64,000 bases of DNA from Ruminococcus sp. (GCF_019423705.1 NZ_JAHZAX010000007.1:62001-126000); one strand, 5' to 3'; numbered from the stretch's first letter, positions 8,404-18,499 are shown. Made by a program: numbers and translations. The notes: generated by a model from the sequence alone, not told the origin.

Positions 8404-9885
8404 TTAGCTCTCACGATATTCGTCAAAGCCCGGGGTAGTGTTTTCATAGGACTTGAAGCTGCGGCGTGAGATTATATCTTTAATGCCTTTCGGGAAAAAT
8501 GGCGTCACGGGGGCGGTGTAGGATATGGCGAAATCGTCCATTGAGTTTATGTTCACCATAAGCAGGACTGTGCACAAGGCAATGCCGTAAAGCCCAGCCG
8601 TGCCGCCGATAAGGATATAAACAAGCCGCAGGATAGTGGTCTGCTGATTAAGGCTCGGGATAACGAATGACGAGGTCGTTGTTATTCCCACGACGATAAG
8701 TAGCGGTGCGGAGACAAGTCCGCTTTTTACCGCAGCGTCGCCGATGATAAGTCCGCCAACGATAGAAACTGCACTGCCAACGGCTTTTGGCAGCCGCACG
8801 CCTGCTTCTTTCATAATCTCAAACATTACCATAAGCACGAAAACTTCCACCGTCAGGGGATATGGCGTTGATTCCTCAGAGACGGTGAGGTTTAATAGCA
8901 GCTTGAGCGTAAAGACCTCGGGGTGGAAATTCGCCAAAGCCACATACAGCCCCGGAAAGGCAACGGCGAGAAAAAATGCGATATATTTCAGCCAGCGCAT
9001 AAAGGTGACGTAATAAGGCTTCTCGGCGTAATCGTCCATTGTCTGGAAATTCTCCGCAAAGAGCGAGGGACAGATAAGACAAAAAGGCGTGCCGTCAACA
9101 AGAATACATATCCTGCCTTGATCAAGGCGTGTGCAGATCATATCGGGGCGCTCAGAATATGCCATTTGCGAGAACACCGACGAGCCAAAGCTTTCGTCGA
9201 TGAAAGGCTCTATATAACCGCTGGTGAGGATAGTGTCAAGCTTTATGCTTTGAAGCTGTTTGCGGATAGTATCAACGGCTTCGGAGCTTGCCCTGTCGCA
9301 AAGGTACATTATGCACACGTCCGTTGAGGAAAGCTTGCCAACTTGCAGCATTTCAAAGCGCAGAGCAGGCGTTTTCATTCGGCGGCGAACAAGGGATAGA
9401 TTGGTTCGGATAGTTTCCGTGAAAGCGTCCTGTGCGCATCTAATGGTCTGCTCGCTTTCGGGAGTTGATACCGAGCGCTTGTCATAGCCCTGTATGCCGT
9501 AAACAACGGCTTTTTGTATCCCTTGGACGAATATGACTGCAAAGCCCGAGAATAGATACTGGACGACTTCGCCGTAATCAAAGACGGTCTTTCGCTCTGC
9601 CGCAAGTATGCTCTCTTGGGTCAAAAAGCGGAAAACGCCGTCCTTGCCGATGTCGGGGCTTGTCCGTGAAAGTTCCATAAGCGGGCGGAAAATAAGCTCC
9701 GCCATTGCGTCTGTGGAGGTCATAGCTTCTATTGTCACAACGGAACATTCCACCTCGCCCACCTTTATTTGCAGGATATTGAGATCCATCGTGTTTCCCA
9801 TAATTGTGCGCAGGTCGGTCATTGCGCCGTTTATATCAGCGCTTATTTTTGCGCCTTTATAGTTTCTGTGATCGGGTGAGTGCAT
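8404..9885 (-). CDS. gerAA: Germinant receptor subunit A, GerAA/SpoVAF family
   Basis: First gene of the germinant receptor operon; 493 residues. A large soluble N-terminal region (about 1-290) is followed by four to five membrane helices (about 295-450) and a short cytoplasmic tail, the standard GerAA layout. ATG at 9885 follows AAAGGA by a good distance. GerA receptors recognise small molecules and trigger return to growth, so the organism should make spores. A candidate forespore promoter lies at 10019-10047. Confidence 0.92.
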   Translation of the reverse strand: MHSPDHRNYKGAKISADINGAMTDLRTIMGNTMDLNILQIKVGEVECSVVTIEAMTSTDAMAELIFRPLMELSRTSPDIGKDGVFRFLTQESILAAERKTVFDYGEVVQYLFSGFAVIFVQGIQKAVVYGIQGYDKRSVSTPESEQTIRCAQDAFTETIRTNLSLVRRRMKTPALRFEMLQVGKLSSTDVCIMYLCDRASSEAVDTIRKQLQSIKLDTILTSGYIEPFIDESFGSSVFSQMAYSERPDMICTRLDQGRICILVDGTPFCLICPSLFAENFQTMDDYAEKPYYVTFMRWLKYIAFFLAVAFPGLYVALANFHPEVFTLKLLLNLTVSEESTPYPLTVEVFVLMVMFEIMKEAGVRLPKAVGSAVSIVGGLIIGDAAVKSGLVSAPLLIVVGITTTSSFVIPSLNQQTTILRLVYILIGGTAGLYGIALCTVLLMVNINSMDDFAISYTAPVTPFFPKGIKDIISRRSFKSYENTTPGFDEYRES

Positions 9886-9940
9886 TGTTTTGTTCCTTTC
9901 ATAATTTTATAGATGATATTGCCGACAAACAGGAGAGCAA

Positions 9941-9964
9941 CGGGCGAACGCTGTTCGCCCCTAC
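9941..9964. repeat. Palindromic 'GTAGGGGCGAAC' repeat
   Basis: Single palindromic unit GGGCGAACGCTGTTCGCCC followed by CTAC, in the gerAA leader region. Member of the family described at 37879-38006. Confidence 0.75.
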
Positions 9965-10018
9965 CAAATCGTTACACGGACATATCAAGTAATTATCATA
10001 ATTTCATAAGTTATTAGT

Positions 10019-10047
10019 TATTATCGTCATAATTTGCTGGAATATTC
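10019..10047 (-). promoter_or_regulatory. Candidate forespore (sigma-G/F-like) promoter of the ger operon
   Basis: Minus strand GAATA (10043-10047), 17 nt, GATAATA (10019-10025), about 135 bp upstream of gerAA. It resembles the GNATA/CATNNTA pattern of forespore sigma factors, but one key base of the -10 differs. No housekeeping promoter of better quality was seen. Confidence 0.3.
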
Positions 10048-10114
10048 CAAAGATGTGCGGCGAATAATAGATGTTGAAAAAATCAAAATAATATTTCCGA
10101 CAGGAGATGAAAAA

Positions 10115-10807
10115 ATGCTGATAGTTTTCTTCCGTGCCATAATACTTTATATACTCATCGTAATAAGCATAAGGCTTATGGGCAAGCGGCAGATAGGGGA
10201 GCTCCAGCCCTCGGAGCTTGTTATAACCCTGCTGCTTTCAAATATCGCAACGCTGCCTATCGAGGATATCACGATACCAATGGCAATGGGCATTGTGCCT
10301 ATCTTTACGTTGGTGTGCCTTGATGTGATACTTTCACATTGCTCGCTTAAATTTCGTGGGCTGAGAAAAATTATGTGCGGTTCGCCTAAGATAGTCATAT
10401 CGGGTGGAAAGATAGATCAGAATCAGCTAAGAGACCTGCGGTTCTCGGCGGACGATCTTATGGAGTCCCTTAGAAGTATGGGCATATTCGATATTGAGGA
10501 GGTGCAGCTTGCTGTTGTGGAGACAACGGGCAAGATATCGGTCTATCAAAAGGCTGAGTATCGTCCTGTGACCAATGGAGCAATGCACGTCAAGGACTCT
10601 CAGGGCGACCCGCCTCAGCTTGTTATAGACAACGGCAAGGTCATAGGCTCGGCGCTGAAAAGTGTTGGCAGAGATCGAAAGTGGCTCGAACAGAAGCTTG
10701 GCGAAAAGGATATGAAGCTTTGTGACGTTTATATCTGCACCGCCGACCCGTCGGGCAAGGTGACTGTTATCGGCAAAGATAAGCGTGGAAAGGGGAGAGG
10801 AAAATGA
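10115..10807 (+). CDS. YetF/DUF421 membrane protein
   Basis: About 230 residues: membrane helices in the first 80 residues, then the two-lobed soluble DUF421 domain (from about residue 90). The start is the ATG at 10115, 8 nt after AGGAG; an upstream in-frame extension of 27 residues lacks hydrophobic or conserved sequence. YetF-type proteins are common in spore formers but their role is not established. It overlaps the DUF4363 gene by 4 bp, a pairing often seen in Firmicutes. A second, distant YetF paralogue lies at 63045-63755. Confidence 0.88.
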   Translation: MLIVFFRAIILYILIVISIRLMGKRQIGELQPSELVITLLLSNIATLPIEDITIPMAMGIVPIFTLVCLDVILSHCSLKFRGLRKIMCGSPKIVISGGKIDQNQLRDLRFSADDLMESLRSMGIFDIEEVQLAVVETTGKISVYQKAEYRPVTNGAMHVKDSQGDPPQLVIDNGKVIGSALKSVGRDRKWLEQKLGEKDMKLCDVYICTADPSGKVTVIGKDKRGKGRGK

Positions 10808-11178
10808 AAAGGCTTGCGGCGTGTATAACCATACTTGCGGTGATAGCGGCGGCTTCGGTGTTCTCGCTGTTTTCTATCGGCAGGGCGAATGAGCGGCTGC
10901 TTGGGCTTATCGACGAGACCGCCGAAAGCTATCGCACCGACAGAAAGAGCACCCCTGCAAAGCTTGATGAGCTTGAAGAGTGCTGGAAAGATTATTATGT
11001 GAAGATATCATATATCGCACAGTCCTGCACATTGGACGACATATCATATTCAGTGGCAAAGCTGCCTGCGCTGCTTGAAAAGGACGCAGAGGAATTTCTT
11101 TCTGAGTGCGAATCGGTCAGCGCTTGGGTGAGAAAAGTTTACGACAGCCAGTTCCCACATTTGTATTCCGTGTTTTAG
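10804..11178 (+). CDS. DUF4363-type small membrane-anchored protein
   Basis: 124 residues with one N-terminal hydrophobic segment (about 5-25) and an otherwise helical, charged domain expected outside the membrane. Translationally coupled (ATGA overlap) to the YetF gene, so the two probably act together. No function is known. Confidence 0.75.
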   Translation: MKRLAACITILAVIAAASVFSLFSIGRANERLLGLIDETAESYRTDRKSTPAKLDELEECWKDYYVKISYIAQSCTLDDISYSVAKLPALLEKDAEEFLSECESVSAWVRKVYDSQFPHLYSVF

Positions 11179-11299
11179 TTAACAAAGTTCAAAGGGTTAG
11201 TTATTTGATTTTACTATGTAAAAAGTCATATGGGACAGGGTGCAAATTGTACAAATATACAAAAATGCACCTTTTTAAGCGGTTTGCCGTGGGTTTTTC

Positions 11300-11328
11300 T
11301 TGACTTTTTTGTGCTTTTGGTTTATACT
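11300..11328 (+). promoter_or_regulatory. Promoter of the zinc-ribbon surface protein gene
   Basis: TTGACT (11300-11305), 17 nt, TATACT (11323-11328). Leaves a 5' leader of about 118 nt before the ATG at 11453, ending in a good GGAGG site. Confidence 0.75.
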
Positions 11329-11452
11329 TTTTATGAAGCAAAATAATGTTTTTAATTTATATTCTGTTACGATGAGATTAATATCAACATTGTTTTGTAT
11401 AGGCAGCACCCTTTGGCGGCGTTGCCTAATTGAAGTATAACGGAGGTATATA

Positions 11453-13504
11453 ATGAACACTATCAAGTTTTGCTCGAAGTGCGGCGCTTCAATAGGTCCT
11501 GAAGAGAAGTTCTGCGGCGGCTGCGGTGCGTCTGTTGCTCAGATGGAGGCAGAGGCTGCGGCACAGGCCGGTCAGAACGCTGCGGCTGCACAGGCTCCTG
11601 TTCAGCAGGCACAGCCGAAAGTACAGTATAATGCACAGCAGGCTTACGAGAACCCGCAGAATATGGCAGCTCCACAGGCGGCAGCGGCAGCAAAGCCTAA
11701 TCCCCTTACAAAGCTTACAGATTGGGTAAAGAACAACAAGAAGATATCGCTTATCATCGCTGCGGCGCTGGTGGTCGTTATCGTTGCTATCATCATTATC
11801 TGCAATATCCTTAAATATCAGGTCATCGACGCAAAGGATCTTTTCAAGATCGAGTTCAAGGGCGTTGACGGCTGCGGTATCGTTGAGGCTGAGCTCAACT
11901 GCTATGACGAGGACGAATACGCTTATGCAAACGCTTCATCTGTCCTCAAGGACAACGGCATCGACACGGGCGATCTTTTTGACGATTACGGAAGCGATGA
12001 TGACGAGGACAAGGTATCAAAGTATTTCGCACTTGACAAAAAGACCCTTACAAAGGCTTTTGACAAGGCTGACGATTTCGCCGAGGCAAAGCAGATGAGA
12101 AACGCTCTTCTCAAGCAGAACAAGGACGGCGAATACAAGATCAAGATCAAGGCAAAGGACAACAAGAACCTCAAGAACGGCGACAAGGTAAAGTTCACCG
12201 TTACATATAACGAGGATACCCTCAAGTCAAAGAACATCAAGCTCAAGAACACAGAGTTTGAGATGACTGTAAAGGATCTTGAAAAGGGAGAGGAGATCGA
12301 CTTCTTCAAGGGAATCGACGTTTCATTCACAGGTTTTGACGGCCACGGCGCTGCAAATATATCAGAGAATACAGACGGCTATCCATTCATTTACTATGAT
12401 TACAGCTATGACAACAACCTTTCAAACGGCGATAAGTTCCCTGTAACAGCTGTCCTCAGCGTTTACAGCGATATGCACGAGAGCGGAGATATGACTTGGT
12501 TCGAGTATGACGACAAGTATTATACTTACAAGACTGCCGACGTTAAGGACAAGAAGGTAACAAAGGACTTCACCGTTGAAGGACTTAAAGAGACTTCTGA
12601 AGTTGATCCTTTCGAGGGTATCAAGTTTGAGTGCAGAGGCGGCGTTCCGTTCGTAAAGCCTTACGCTGTTAAGGAAGATTCTATCCCGGACGTTCTCAAG
12701 GACAACGTTTATTACACAGTTGAGTGCGACGATTATATCGGCGTTGGCGGCAAGTTCAAGGTAACTTGCAAGGCTTATTCGTCACTTGCGGAGAATGGCG
12801 TTACCCTCAAGGGCAAGACTGAAACAGACAGCTGGGGCGATACAGTTTGCACAACAGAGATCACAGTTGACGATACTTTCCCTGCATATGTAACTTCTGA
12901 CAACGGCGAAGCTGCAATGGAGAATTACAGAACTGTTATCGAGGACAAGATACAGGAACTCAGAAAAGATATCAAGGGCAGTTCAGCACCTTGGGGCACA
13001 GATTTCGACGGCAAGGTAACATCTATCGAGTCATTCGACAAGGTGGATACTTATGTACAGTTCACAAAGAAGCAGAATTATGACAGCTGGAACGACACAA
13101 ACAAGATCATTGAGCTTTACAAGGTAACAGTGAAGACTGACGACAAAAAGACAAAGACAGCTACATTCTACGCTGCTATCTATTGCTCGAACATCGTGTT
13201 CGACGGCGAGAATTACACAGAAGAGCCGGGCTTCTCTAGCAAGTATTACAATGACGAGAAGGCTTTCAAGGAAGATATGGTTGATATCGAAGGCTACACA
13301 GTAACAAAGGCCGGCGCTGCTGCGACAGACGATAAGAAGGACGATTCTTCTTCAAAGGCTGAAACAACAGCAATAACTACTACAACAACTGCTGCCGACA
13401 AGACAGCAAAGGACGATTCAGCAGCAAGCAAGGACTCTGAGACGACCACAACTACAACTACTAAGAAGGCTTCCGAGACAACAACTACAACTCTTGTTCC
13501 ATAA
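11453..13504 (+). CDS. Zinc-ribbon membrane protein with large Thr-tailed extracellular region
   Basis: 683 residues. A cytoplasmic zinc ribbon at the N-terminus (CSKCGASIG...CGGCG, residues 8-26) is followed by a Gln/Ala-rich linker, one membrane helix (about 98-120) and a large lysine- and aspartate-rich outer region containing at least three similar beta-rich repeats (ending VTVKDLEKGEEIDFFKG, FTVEGLKETSEVDPFEG and similar). The last 45 residues are rich in Thr and Ser, like the tails of the proteins at 46737, 58880 and 60170. Likely a cell-surface sensor or adhesin; function unknown. Confidence 0.8.
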   Translation: MNTIKFCSKCGASIGPEEKFCGGCGASVAQMEAEAAAQAGQNAAAAQAPVQQAQPKVQYNAQQAYENPQNMAAPQAAAAAKPNPLTKLTDWVKNNKKISLIIAAALVVVIVAIIIICNILKYQVIDAKDLFKIEFKGVDGCGIVEAELNCYDEDEYAYANASSVLKDNGIDTGDLFDDYGSDDDEDKVSKYFALDKKTLTKAFDKADDFAEAKQMRNALLKQNKDGEYKIKIKAKDNKNLKNGDKVKFTVTYNEDTLKSKNIKLKNTEFEMTVKDLEKGEEIDFFKGIDVSFTGFDGHGAANISENTDGYPFIYYDYSYDNNLSNGDKFPVTAVLSVYSDMHESGDMTWFEYDDKYYTYKTADVKDKKVTKDFTVEGLKETSEVDPFEGIKFECRGGVPFVKPYAVKEDSIPDVLKDNVYYTVECDDYIGVGGKFKVTCKAYSSLAENGVTLKGKTETDSWGDTVCTTEITVDDTFPAYVTSDNGEAAMENYRTVIEDKIQELRKDIKGSSAPWGTDFDGKVTSIESFDKVDTYVQFTKKQNYDSWNDTNKIIELYKVTVKTDDKKTKTATFYAAIYCSNIVFDGENYTEEPGFSSKYYNDEKAFKEDMVDIEGYTVTKAGAAATDDKKDDSSSKAETTAITTTTTAADKTAKDDSAASKDSETTTTTTTKKASETTTTTLVP

Positions 13505-13533
13505 GTTTTGGGGCGTTAAGATAGTTTGATATG

Positions 13534-13569
13534 AAAAAAGCCGCAGGCGTAAAAGTCTGCGGCTTTTTT
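13534..13569 (+). terminator. Terminator of the zinc-ribbon surface protein gene
   Basis: Stem AAAAAAGCCGCAG with CTGCGGCTTTTTT around a short loop, 30 bp past the stop codon. Confidence 0.9.
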
Positions 13570-13602
13570 GTGCGAAAAATTCGCAGATACGGGGAAAAGC
13601 TG

Positions 13603-13631
13603 TTGACAGATATGCGTAAATGTGGTATATT
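13603..13631 (+). promoter_or_regulatory. Promoter of the leucine-rich-repeat surface protein gene
   Basis: TTGACA (13603-13608), 17 nt, TATATT (13626-13631), 90 bp upstream of the start codon. Confidence 0.8.
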
Positions 13632-13721
13632 TATCGTGTAGAATTTAATTGAATGTTTACTGTTTTGTTATATTATTTCTTAATTTTTTTGAGTTTCTAA
13701 GGTTTTTAAGGAGGGAAGACT

Positions 13722-16655
13722 ATGAAGAAGCGTGTCCTTTCGGCGGTGCTTGCGGTGCTGATGACTTTCGGTGCGGCGGTCGTGCCTGTGGGAAATGAGC
13801 TTGCGGAAAATGTCAGCCTGGGGGCTTTTGCCCTTGACGAGGACGGAATGAACGAAATGTTCGTCCGCAGCGGCGATTGGGAGGTCAGAGAGTATCTTGA
13901 CGAGAACCAAGACCCATATCTTTACATAACGGCTTATTATGGCGAGGACGAGCACATTGCCGTGCCGAGCGAGCTTGACGGCAAGCCTATCAAGGGCATT
14001 GCTGCCTGTGCATTCGCTCAGAAAATCTACAAGGACGAGTCACGGCACGATCATTATTATCTTGCCAACAAGACTGCGCTTTCCGTGTCTATCCCAAAGT
14101 CGGTGGAGAGCATTGACCCAAGAGCATTTGAGTTGTGTGAAAAGCTTGAAAGCCTTGACATTGCGGCGGAAAACGAGAGCTACGCATACATCGACGGCAT
14201 AATATTCTCAAAGGATATGAAAAAGCTTTTTATGGCGTTTGACAAAAATATCACCTCGGCGGAGATTCCTTCGACTGTTGAGGAGATATGCGAGGGCGCA
14301 TTTGAGGGCTGTCAGAAGCTTGAAGTTATGAACCTTCCCGACAGCGTAAAGACCATCGGCGGCGGAGCTTTCAAGGACTGCACGGCGCTTAAAAATGTTG
14401 TTATCGGCGAGGGCGTGAAAAAGCTTGACAGAAGTATGTTCGCAGGCTGCAAGGATATCGAAAGCGTTGTGCTCGGCGAGGGCCTTGAAGAGATCGGAAG
14501 CTGCACATTTGCGGATATGCGAAAGCTTAAATATGTTGAGATACCTCAGTCGGTGACGGCTATCGGCGAGCGTGCTTTCGGCTTTGTCATCGAGTATGGC
14601 GAGGACAAATATGACTATGATTATTTCTATGCGGAGGATTTTACTCTTGGCGTTTACAAGGACACTGAGGGCGAGGCTTACGCAAAGCGCAGCGAGCTTG
14701 CTTATGATATCATAAAGGCTGACAGCAAGGTGGATATTGCCGACTGCAAGGTGGAGCTTGACGAATACGGCGCTGTTTATAACGGCGGCGAGTTCTGTCC
14801 GCAGGTTACTGTTACCGATAATTCGGACGATACCGAAGGAGAGAAAGTTCTCAAGCAGTACAAAGACTATATCGTGGAATATTATAACAATATAAATGCA
14901 GGCAACGGCTATGTGCTTGTAAATGGCATTGGAAAATACACAGGCAGAGCTGAGGTCAACTTTACTATCTCAAAGAAAGAGATAACCGAGGTTGAGCTTT
15001 CTCAGGACAGCTATATTTTTGACGGCACGGCAAAGACCCCAGACGTTGTTGTCAGAGACGGCGAGAAAGTTCTTGAAAAGGACAAGGACTATATGCTTGT
15101 GTACTCAAACAATGTCAATATCGGCACGGCAGTGGTTACTGTTGTGGGCAGCGGAAATTACACAGGCGTTGTGACAAAGCTTTTCGCTATCACCGCAGTA
15201 CAGCTTCCGCAGCCGCAGCTTGAAAAGGACAGTTTCACATACAGCGGCGAGGCTATCAAGCCGAAAGTTACAGTCAAGGATGGAGAAACTGAGCTCACAG
15301 AGGGCGAAGATTTCGAGGTCTCATATACCGACAACAAAAATGCAGGCGTTGCAACGGCTGTTGTTGTGGGCAAGGGCGGATACAGCGGCACTTACATTTT
15401 GAATTTCACAATAAATGCCAAGCAGATACCAGCGCCGGGTCTTGAAAAGACAAGCTATGTTTACGACGGCACGGCGAAAAAGCCCTCCGCTGAGGTAAAG
15501 GACGGAGACAAAGTCCTCACCGAGGGCGTTGATTACACGCTGAGCTATTCATCGAACACCAATGCAGGCAAGGGCAGGGTGACTGTATCGGGCAAGGGCA
15601 ATTACAAGGGCACAGCCACGACAGAGTTCACCATTGAGGGCAGAAAGCTTTCAAACGCAGTATTGCTCGAGACGCAGTTTATTTATGACGGCAAGGCAAA
15701 GACCCCGAAGGTAACAGTAACAGACGGCAACAAGACCCTTATGGAGGGTGCGGCATACACACTTTCATACAGCAAGAACAAGAATGTTGGCACAGGCGAG
15801 GTAACGATCAAGGGCATAGGCAATTACACAGGCTCATTGAAAAAGACCTTTACGATCCTGCCTGCAAAACAGACTGTTCAGAAGCTTGAGACGAGATACA
15901 GAGGTTTCTTTGTTGACTGGGCGCAGAAGGGCTCAGCCACAGGATACGAGATACAATACGGCACAAGCGCAGCATTCAAGGGCGCAAGCAGTTTCAAGCT
16001 TATGCAGAACAAGCCTGACACCTGCACTATCGGCGGACTTGTGGCAGGAAAGAAGTATTATGTAAGGGTTCGTTCCTACACAGTAGTTGGCGGAAAGACA
16101 TATTATGGTGCTTGGTCGGACACAAAGAACATCACAACGGCGAAGTACAATTTCGCTTCATCGGTGGTGACGGGCATTTCCAACAAGGCATACACAGGCA
16201 AGGCTATCACACAGAACATTACGGTTAAGTACGGCGGAAAGGCACTTAAAAACGGCACAGACTACACCGTTACATACACGGCAAACAAGGCCATTGGCAC
16301 GGCGACGATAAAGCTTGTAGGCAAGGGTGTGTACGGCGGCGTTATCACAAAGACCTTCAAGATTAACCCTGCAAAGCAGGCGATACAGAAGCTCACGGCA
16401 CGCAGCAGAGGTTTCTTTATCGACTGGGCGCAGAAGGGTTCGGCGACTGGTTACGAGATACAATACTCATTGAGTTCAAAGTTCACGCCGATTATGAAGG
16501 CGACTGTCACGAACAACAAGCAGGACAAGCTTACCATCACGGGTCTGGCTTCTGCGAAGAAGTATTATGTTCGTGTACGTTCCTACACCAATGTTGGCGG
16601 AGTGAAGTATTACGGAGCTTGGTCGGCTGTGAAGAGTGTGACGACGCTCAAGTGA
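13722..16655 (+). CDS. Secreted BspA-type leucine-rich-repeat protein with repeated beta domains and Fn3 domains
   Basis: 977 residues, exported through an N-terminal signal peptide (about 1-28). A BspA-type leucine-rich-repeat region (about 60-300, units such as EEICEGAFEGCQKLEVMNLP) is followed by four to five tandem beta-sandwich repeats of about 75 residues (about 340-715; each with a Y-x-G-x-A-K/I-x-P start and a NYTG or NYKG turn), a fibronectin type III domain, one more repeat and a final fibronectin domain that nearly copies the first (RGFFVDWAQKGSATGYEIQY versus RGFFIDWAQKGSATGYEIQY). No sortase motif or membrane anchor is seen. Such proteins usually act in adhesion. ATG follows AAGGAGG. 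Confidence 0.85.
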   Translation: MKKRVLSAVLAVLMTFGAAVVPVGNELAENVSLGAFALDEDGMNEMFVRSGDWEVREYLDENQDPYLYITAYYGEDEHIAVPSELDGKPIKGIAACAFAQKIYKDESRHDHYYLANKTALSVSIPKSVESIDPRAFELCEKLESLDIAAENESYAYIDGIIFSKDMKKLFMAFDKNITSAEIPSTVEEICEGAFEGCQKLEVMNLPDSVKTIGGGAFKDCTALKNVVIGEGVKKLDRSMFAGCKDIESVVLGEGLEEIGSCTFADMRKLKYVEIPQSVTAIGERAFGFVIEYGEDKYDYDYFYAEDFTLGVYKDTEGEAYAKRSELAYDIIKADSKVDIADCKVELDEYGAVYNGGEFCPQVTVTDNSDDTEGEKVLKQYKDYIVEYYNNINAGNGYVLVNGIGKYTGRAEVNFTISKKEITEVELSQDSYIFDGTAKTPDVVVRDGEKVLEKDKDYMLVYSNNVNIGTAVVTVVGSGNYTGVVTKLFAITAVQLPQPQLEKDSFTYSGEAIKPKVTVKDGETELTEGEDFEVSYTDNKNAGVATAVVVGKGGYSGTYILNFTINAKQIPAPGLEKTSYVYDGTAKKPSAEVKDGDKVLTEGVDYTLSYSSNTNAGKGRVTVSGKGNYKGTATTEFTIEGRKLSNAVLLETQFIYDGKAKTPKVTVTDGNKTLMEGAAYTLSYSKNKNVGTGEVTIKGIGNYTGSLKKTFTILPAKQTVQKLETRYRGFFVDWAQKGSATGYEIQYGTSAAFKGASSFKLMQNKPDTCTIGGLVAGKKYYVRVRSYTVVGGKTYYGAWSDTKNITTAKYNFASSVVTGISNKAYTGKAITQNITVKYGGKALKNGTDYTVTYTANKAIGTATIKLVGKGVYGGVITKTFKINPAKQAIQKLTARSRGFFIDWAQKGSATGYEIQYSLSSKFTPIMKATVTNNKQDKLTITGLASAKKYYVRVRSYTNVGGVKYYGAWSAVKSVTTLK

Positions 16656-16798
16656 GGAGTTAGGAGTGAGGAGTGAGGAATTACTGGCGGTTGCCGATGG
16701 TTTCTTGTTCTTGGATAATTTGATTTAAGTTTAAGACGGGCGGCTATTTGTGGTCGCTCGTTTTTTGTTAGGGCTTGTAGGGGACGGCGTCCCCTACA
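16652..16798. repeat. GAGGAGTGAGGA repeat followed by a perfect GTAGGGGACG palindrome
   Basis: Repeat units GAGTTAGGAGTGAGGAGTG begin at the very end of the surface protein gene (stop codon included). At 16776-16798 lies a 23-nt perfect palindrome with arms TGTAGGGGACG / CGTCCCCTACA. No gene is visible in 16656-16897. Confidence 0.75.
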
Positions 16799-16897
16799 TT
16801 TTGGGGTCTTTACTGCCTTGATTTATTCACATTTTTGAGCTACAATATTACTTATGCTTTATTATATTTTATATTGGTTTTGAAAGGAAGTCTAATT

Positions 16898-17428
16898 ATG
16901 AAGTTTCTTATTGTCGTTGATATGCAAAACGACTTTATTACAGGCAGTTTAGGCAGCAAAGCTGCTGAAGATATCCTCCCTGCGGTTTGCGACAAAATTC
17001 GCAGCTATAAAAATGATTCCGCCAAGCTCTTTATGACCCTCGACACCCATTTCAAGGACTATCTCTCCACCTCCGAGGGCAAAAAGCTCCCTGTGGAGCA
17101 TTGCATTAAGGGCACTATCGGTTGGGAGCCTGCGGAAGAGGTCGCAAATGCCATTGGCGACTGCGCCGAGGTCTTTGAAAAGAACACTTTCGGTTCTGTA
17201 AAGCTTGCTCAGACCATTGCAAGCCTAGCAAAAGCTGGCGATACTGTTGAGCTTTGCGGACTTTGCACGGACATTTGCGTTGTATCAAACGCTTTGCTCA
17301 TAAAGGCATTTTGCCCCGAGGTCGAAGTCATCATCGATGCAAAATGCTGCGCTGGCGTTACCAACGAGAGCCACGAAGCTGCCCTCGCCACTATGCGTTC
17401 CTGCCAATGCACCATAGAGAATTTTTAA
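16898..17428 (+). CDS. Nicotinamidase / isochorismatase-family hydrolase
   Basis: 176 residues, cytoplasmic. The cysteine-hydrolase triad is visible: D8 in VVDMQNDF, a Lys in EHCIKGT, and the nucleophile Cys in GLCTDICV. The metal-binding Asp/His pattern (DTHF) and the cis-peptide region fit nicotinamidase (nicotinamide to nicotinate, NAD salvage) better than other family members. Start at the second in-frame ATG, after GAAAGGAAG; the 21 residues upstream are not conserved in character. Confidence 0.85.
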   Translation: MKFLIVVDMQNDFITGSLGSKAAEDILPAVCDKIRSYKNDSAKLFMTLDTHFKDYLSTSEGKKLPVEHCIKGTIGWEPAEEVANAIGDCAEVFEKNTFGSVKLAQTIASLAKAGDTVELCGLCTDICVVSNALLIKAFCPEVEVIIDAKCCAGVTNESHEAALATMRSCQCTIENF

Positions 17429-17471
17429 GTTTGGCAAGTTCGGCAGGAAAATAGGGGGATAAAAATAATTT

Positions 17472-18185
17472 ATGAGTGGATTTAAAAAGGGGCTGAAAGA
17501 CGGCATACCAATAGCATTGGGCTATCTTTCGGTATCATTTACATTCGGTCTGCAAGGCGTAAAGGGAGGTCTCAGCTGGTGGGAAACTGTGCTGATATCA
17601 GTCTGCAACGTGACCTCCGCAGGGCAGTTCGCAGGCCTTGACATTATGCTGTCTGGGGGTGGCTTTTGGATAGAAATGGCTTGCACTCAGCTTATCATCA
17701 ATCTTCGGTATGCGCTTATGTCATTATCGCTTTCACAAAAGGCTGACAAATCGCTTTCGGGCATACACCGCTGGCTGGTGGGATTTGGCATAACGGACGA
17801 GATATTCGTTATGGCAATGGGCAACGTCGGCGAGGTCTCGAGGCAATATATGTATGGGCTTATTGCACTGCCTGTGGCTGGCTGGTCGTTCGGAACGCTG
17901 CTCGGTGCGGCGGCAGGAAAAATCCTGCCCGAGGTGATAATAAGCGCACTCAGCATTGCGATATATGGAATGTTCCTTGCCATAATAATACCGCCTGCAA
18001 AGAAGAACAAGGGCATTGCGATGGCGGCGATATTTGCGGCGCTTTTAAGCTGCGCATTCAAGTGGTTGCCTGTGCTTAACAAGGTCTCGGGGGGCTTTTC
18101 TATCATAATCTGCACGGTGATATCTGCGGCCGTAATGGCTGTGGCAATGCCTGTCGCCGATGAAGAGGAGGGAAGCCAATGCTGA
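17472..18185 (+). CDS. azlC: AzlC family branched-chain amino acid exporter, large subunit
   Basis: Multi-pass membrane protein of 237 residues with the AzlC signature near the N-terminus (GIPIALGYLSVSFTFG). AzlC and AzlD together export branched-chain amino acids. It overlaps azlD by 7 bp. No Lrp-type regulator gene (azlB) is adjacent. Confidence 0.92.
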   Translation: MSGFKKGLKDGIPIALGYLSVSFTFGLQGVKGGLSWWETVLISVCNVTSAGQFAGLDIMLSGGGFWIEMACTQLIINLRYALMSLSLSQKADKSLSGIHRWLVGFGITDEIFVMAMGNVGEVSRQYMYGLIALPVAGWSFGTLLGAAAGKILPEVIISALSIAIYGMFLAIIIPPAKKNKGIAMAAIFAALLSCAFKWLPVLNKVSGGFSIIICTVISAAVMAVAMPVADEEEGSQC

Positions 18186-18499
18186 CGGTGAGAGACTTTT
18201 TTATTTACCTTTTCATAATGGCGGCTGTGACGTATCTTATCAGAGCGCTGCCGTTCGTGATCTTCAAGGGCAAGATAACGAACCGCTTTGCGAGGAGCTT
18301 TCTTTACTATGTGCCCTATGCAGTCCTCGGTGCGATGACTTTCCCTGCCATACTTTTCTCGACAGGCAACCTTGCGGCTTCCGTGGCAGGACTTGTGACG
18401 GCCTGTCTGCTGGCCTTCAAGGAAAAAAGCCTTATCGTTGTGGCGGCGTTCGCCTGCCTTGCGAGCCTTTGCGTGATAATGCTTATGAGGGCGCTGTAA
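18179..18499 (+). CDS. azlD: AzlD family branched-chain amino acid exporter, small subunit
   Basis: 106 residues, four hydrophobic segments, normal AzlD length, with the typical N-terminal TYLIRALPF motif. It starts inside the end of azlC after GAGGAGGGAAG, so the two are translationally coupled. Confidence 0.92.
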   Translation: MLTVRDFFIYLFIMAAVTYLIRALPFVIFKGKITNRFARSFLYYVPYAVLGAMTFPAILFSTGNLAASVAGLVTACLLAFKEKSLIVVAAFACLASLCVIMLMRAL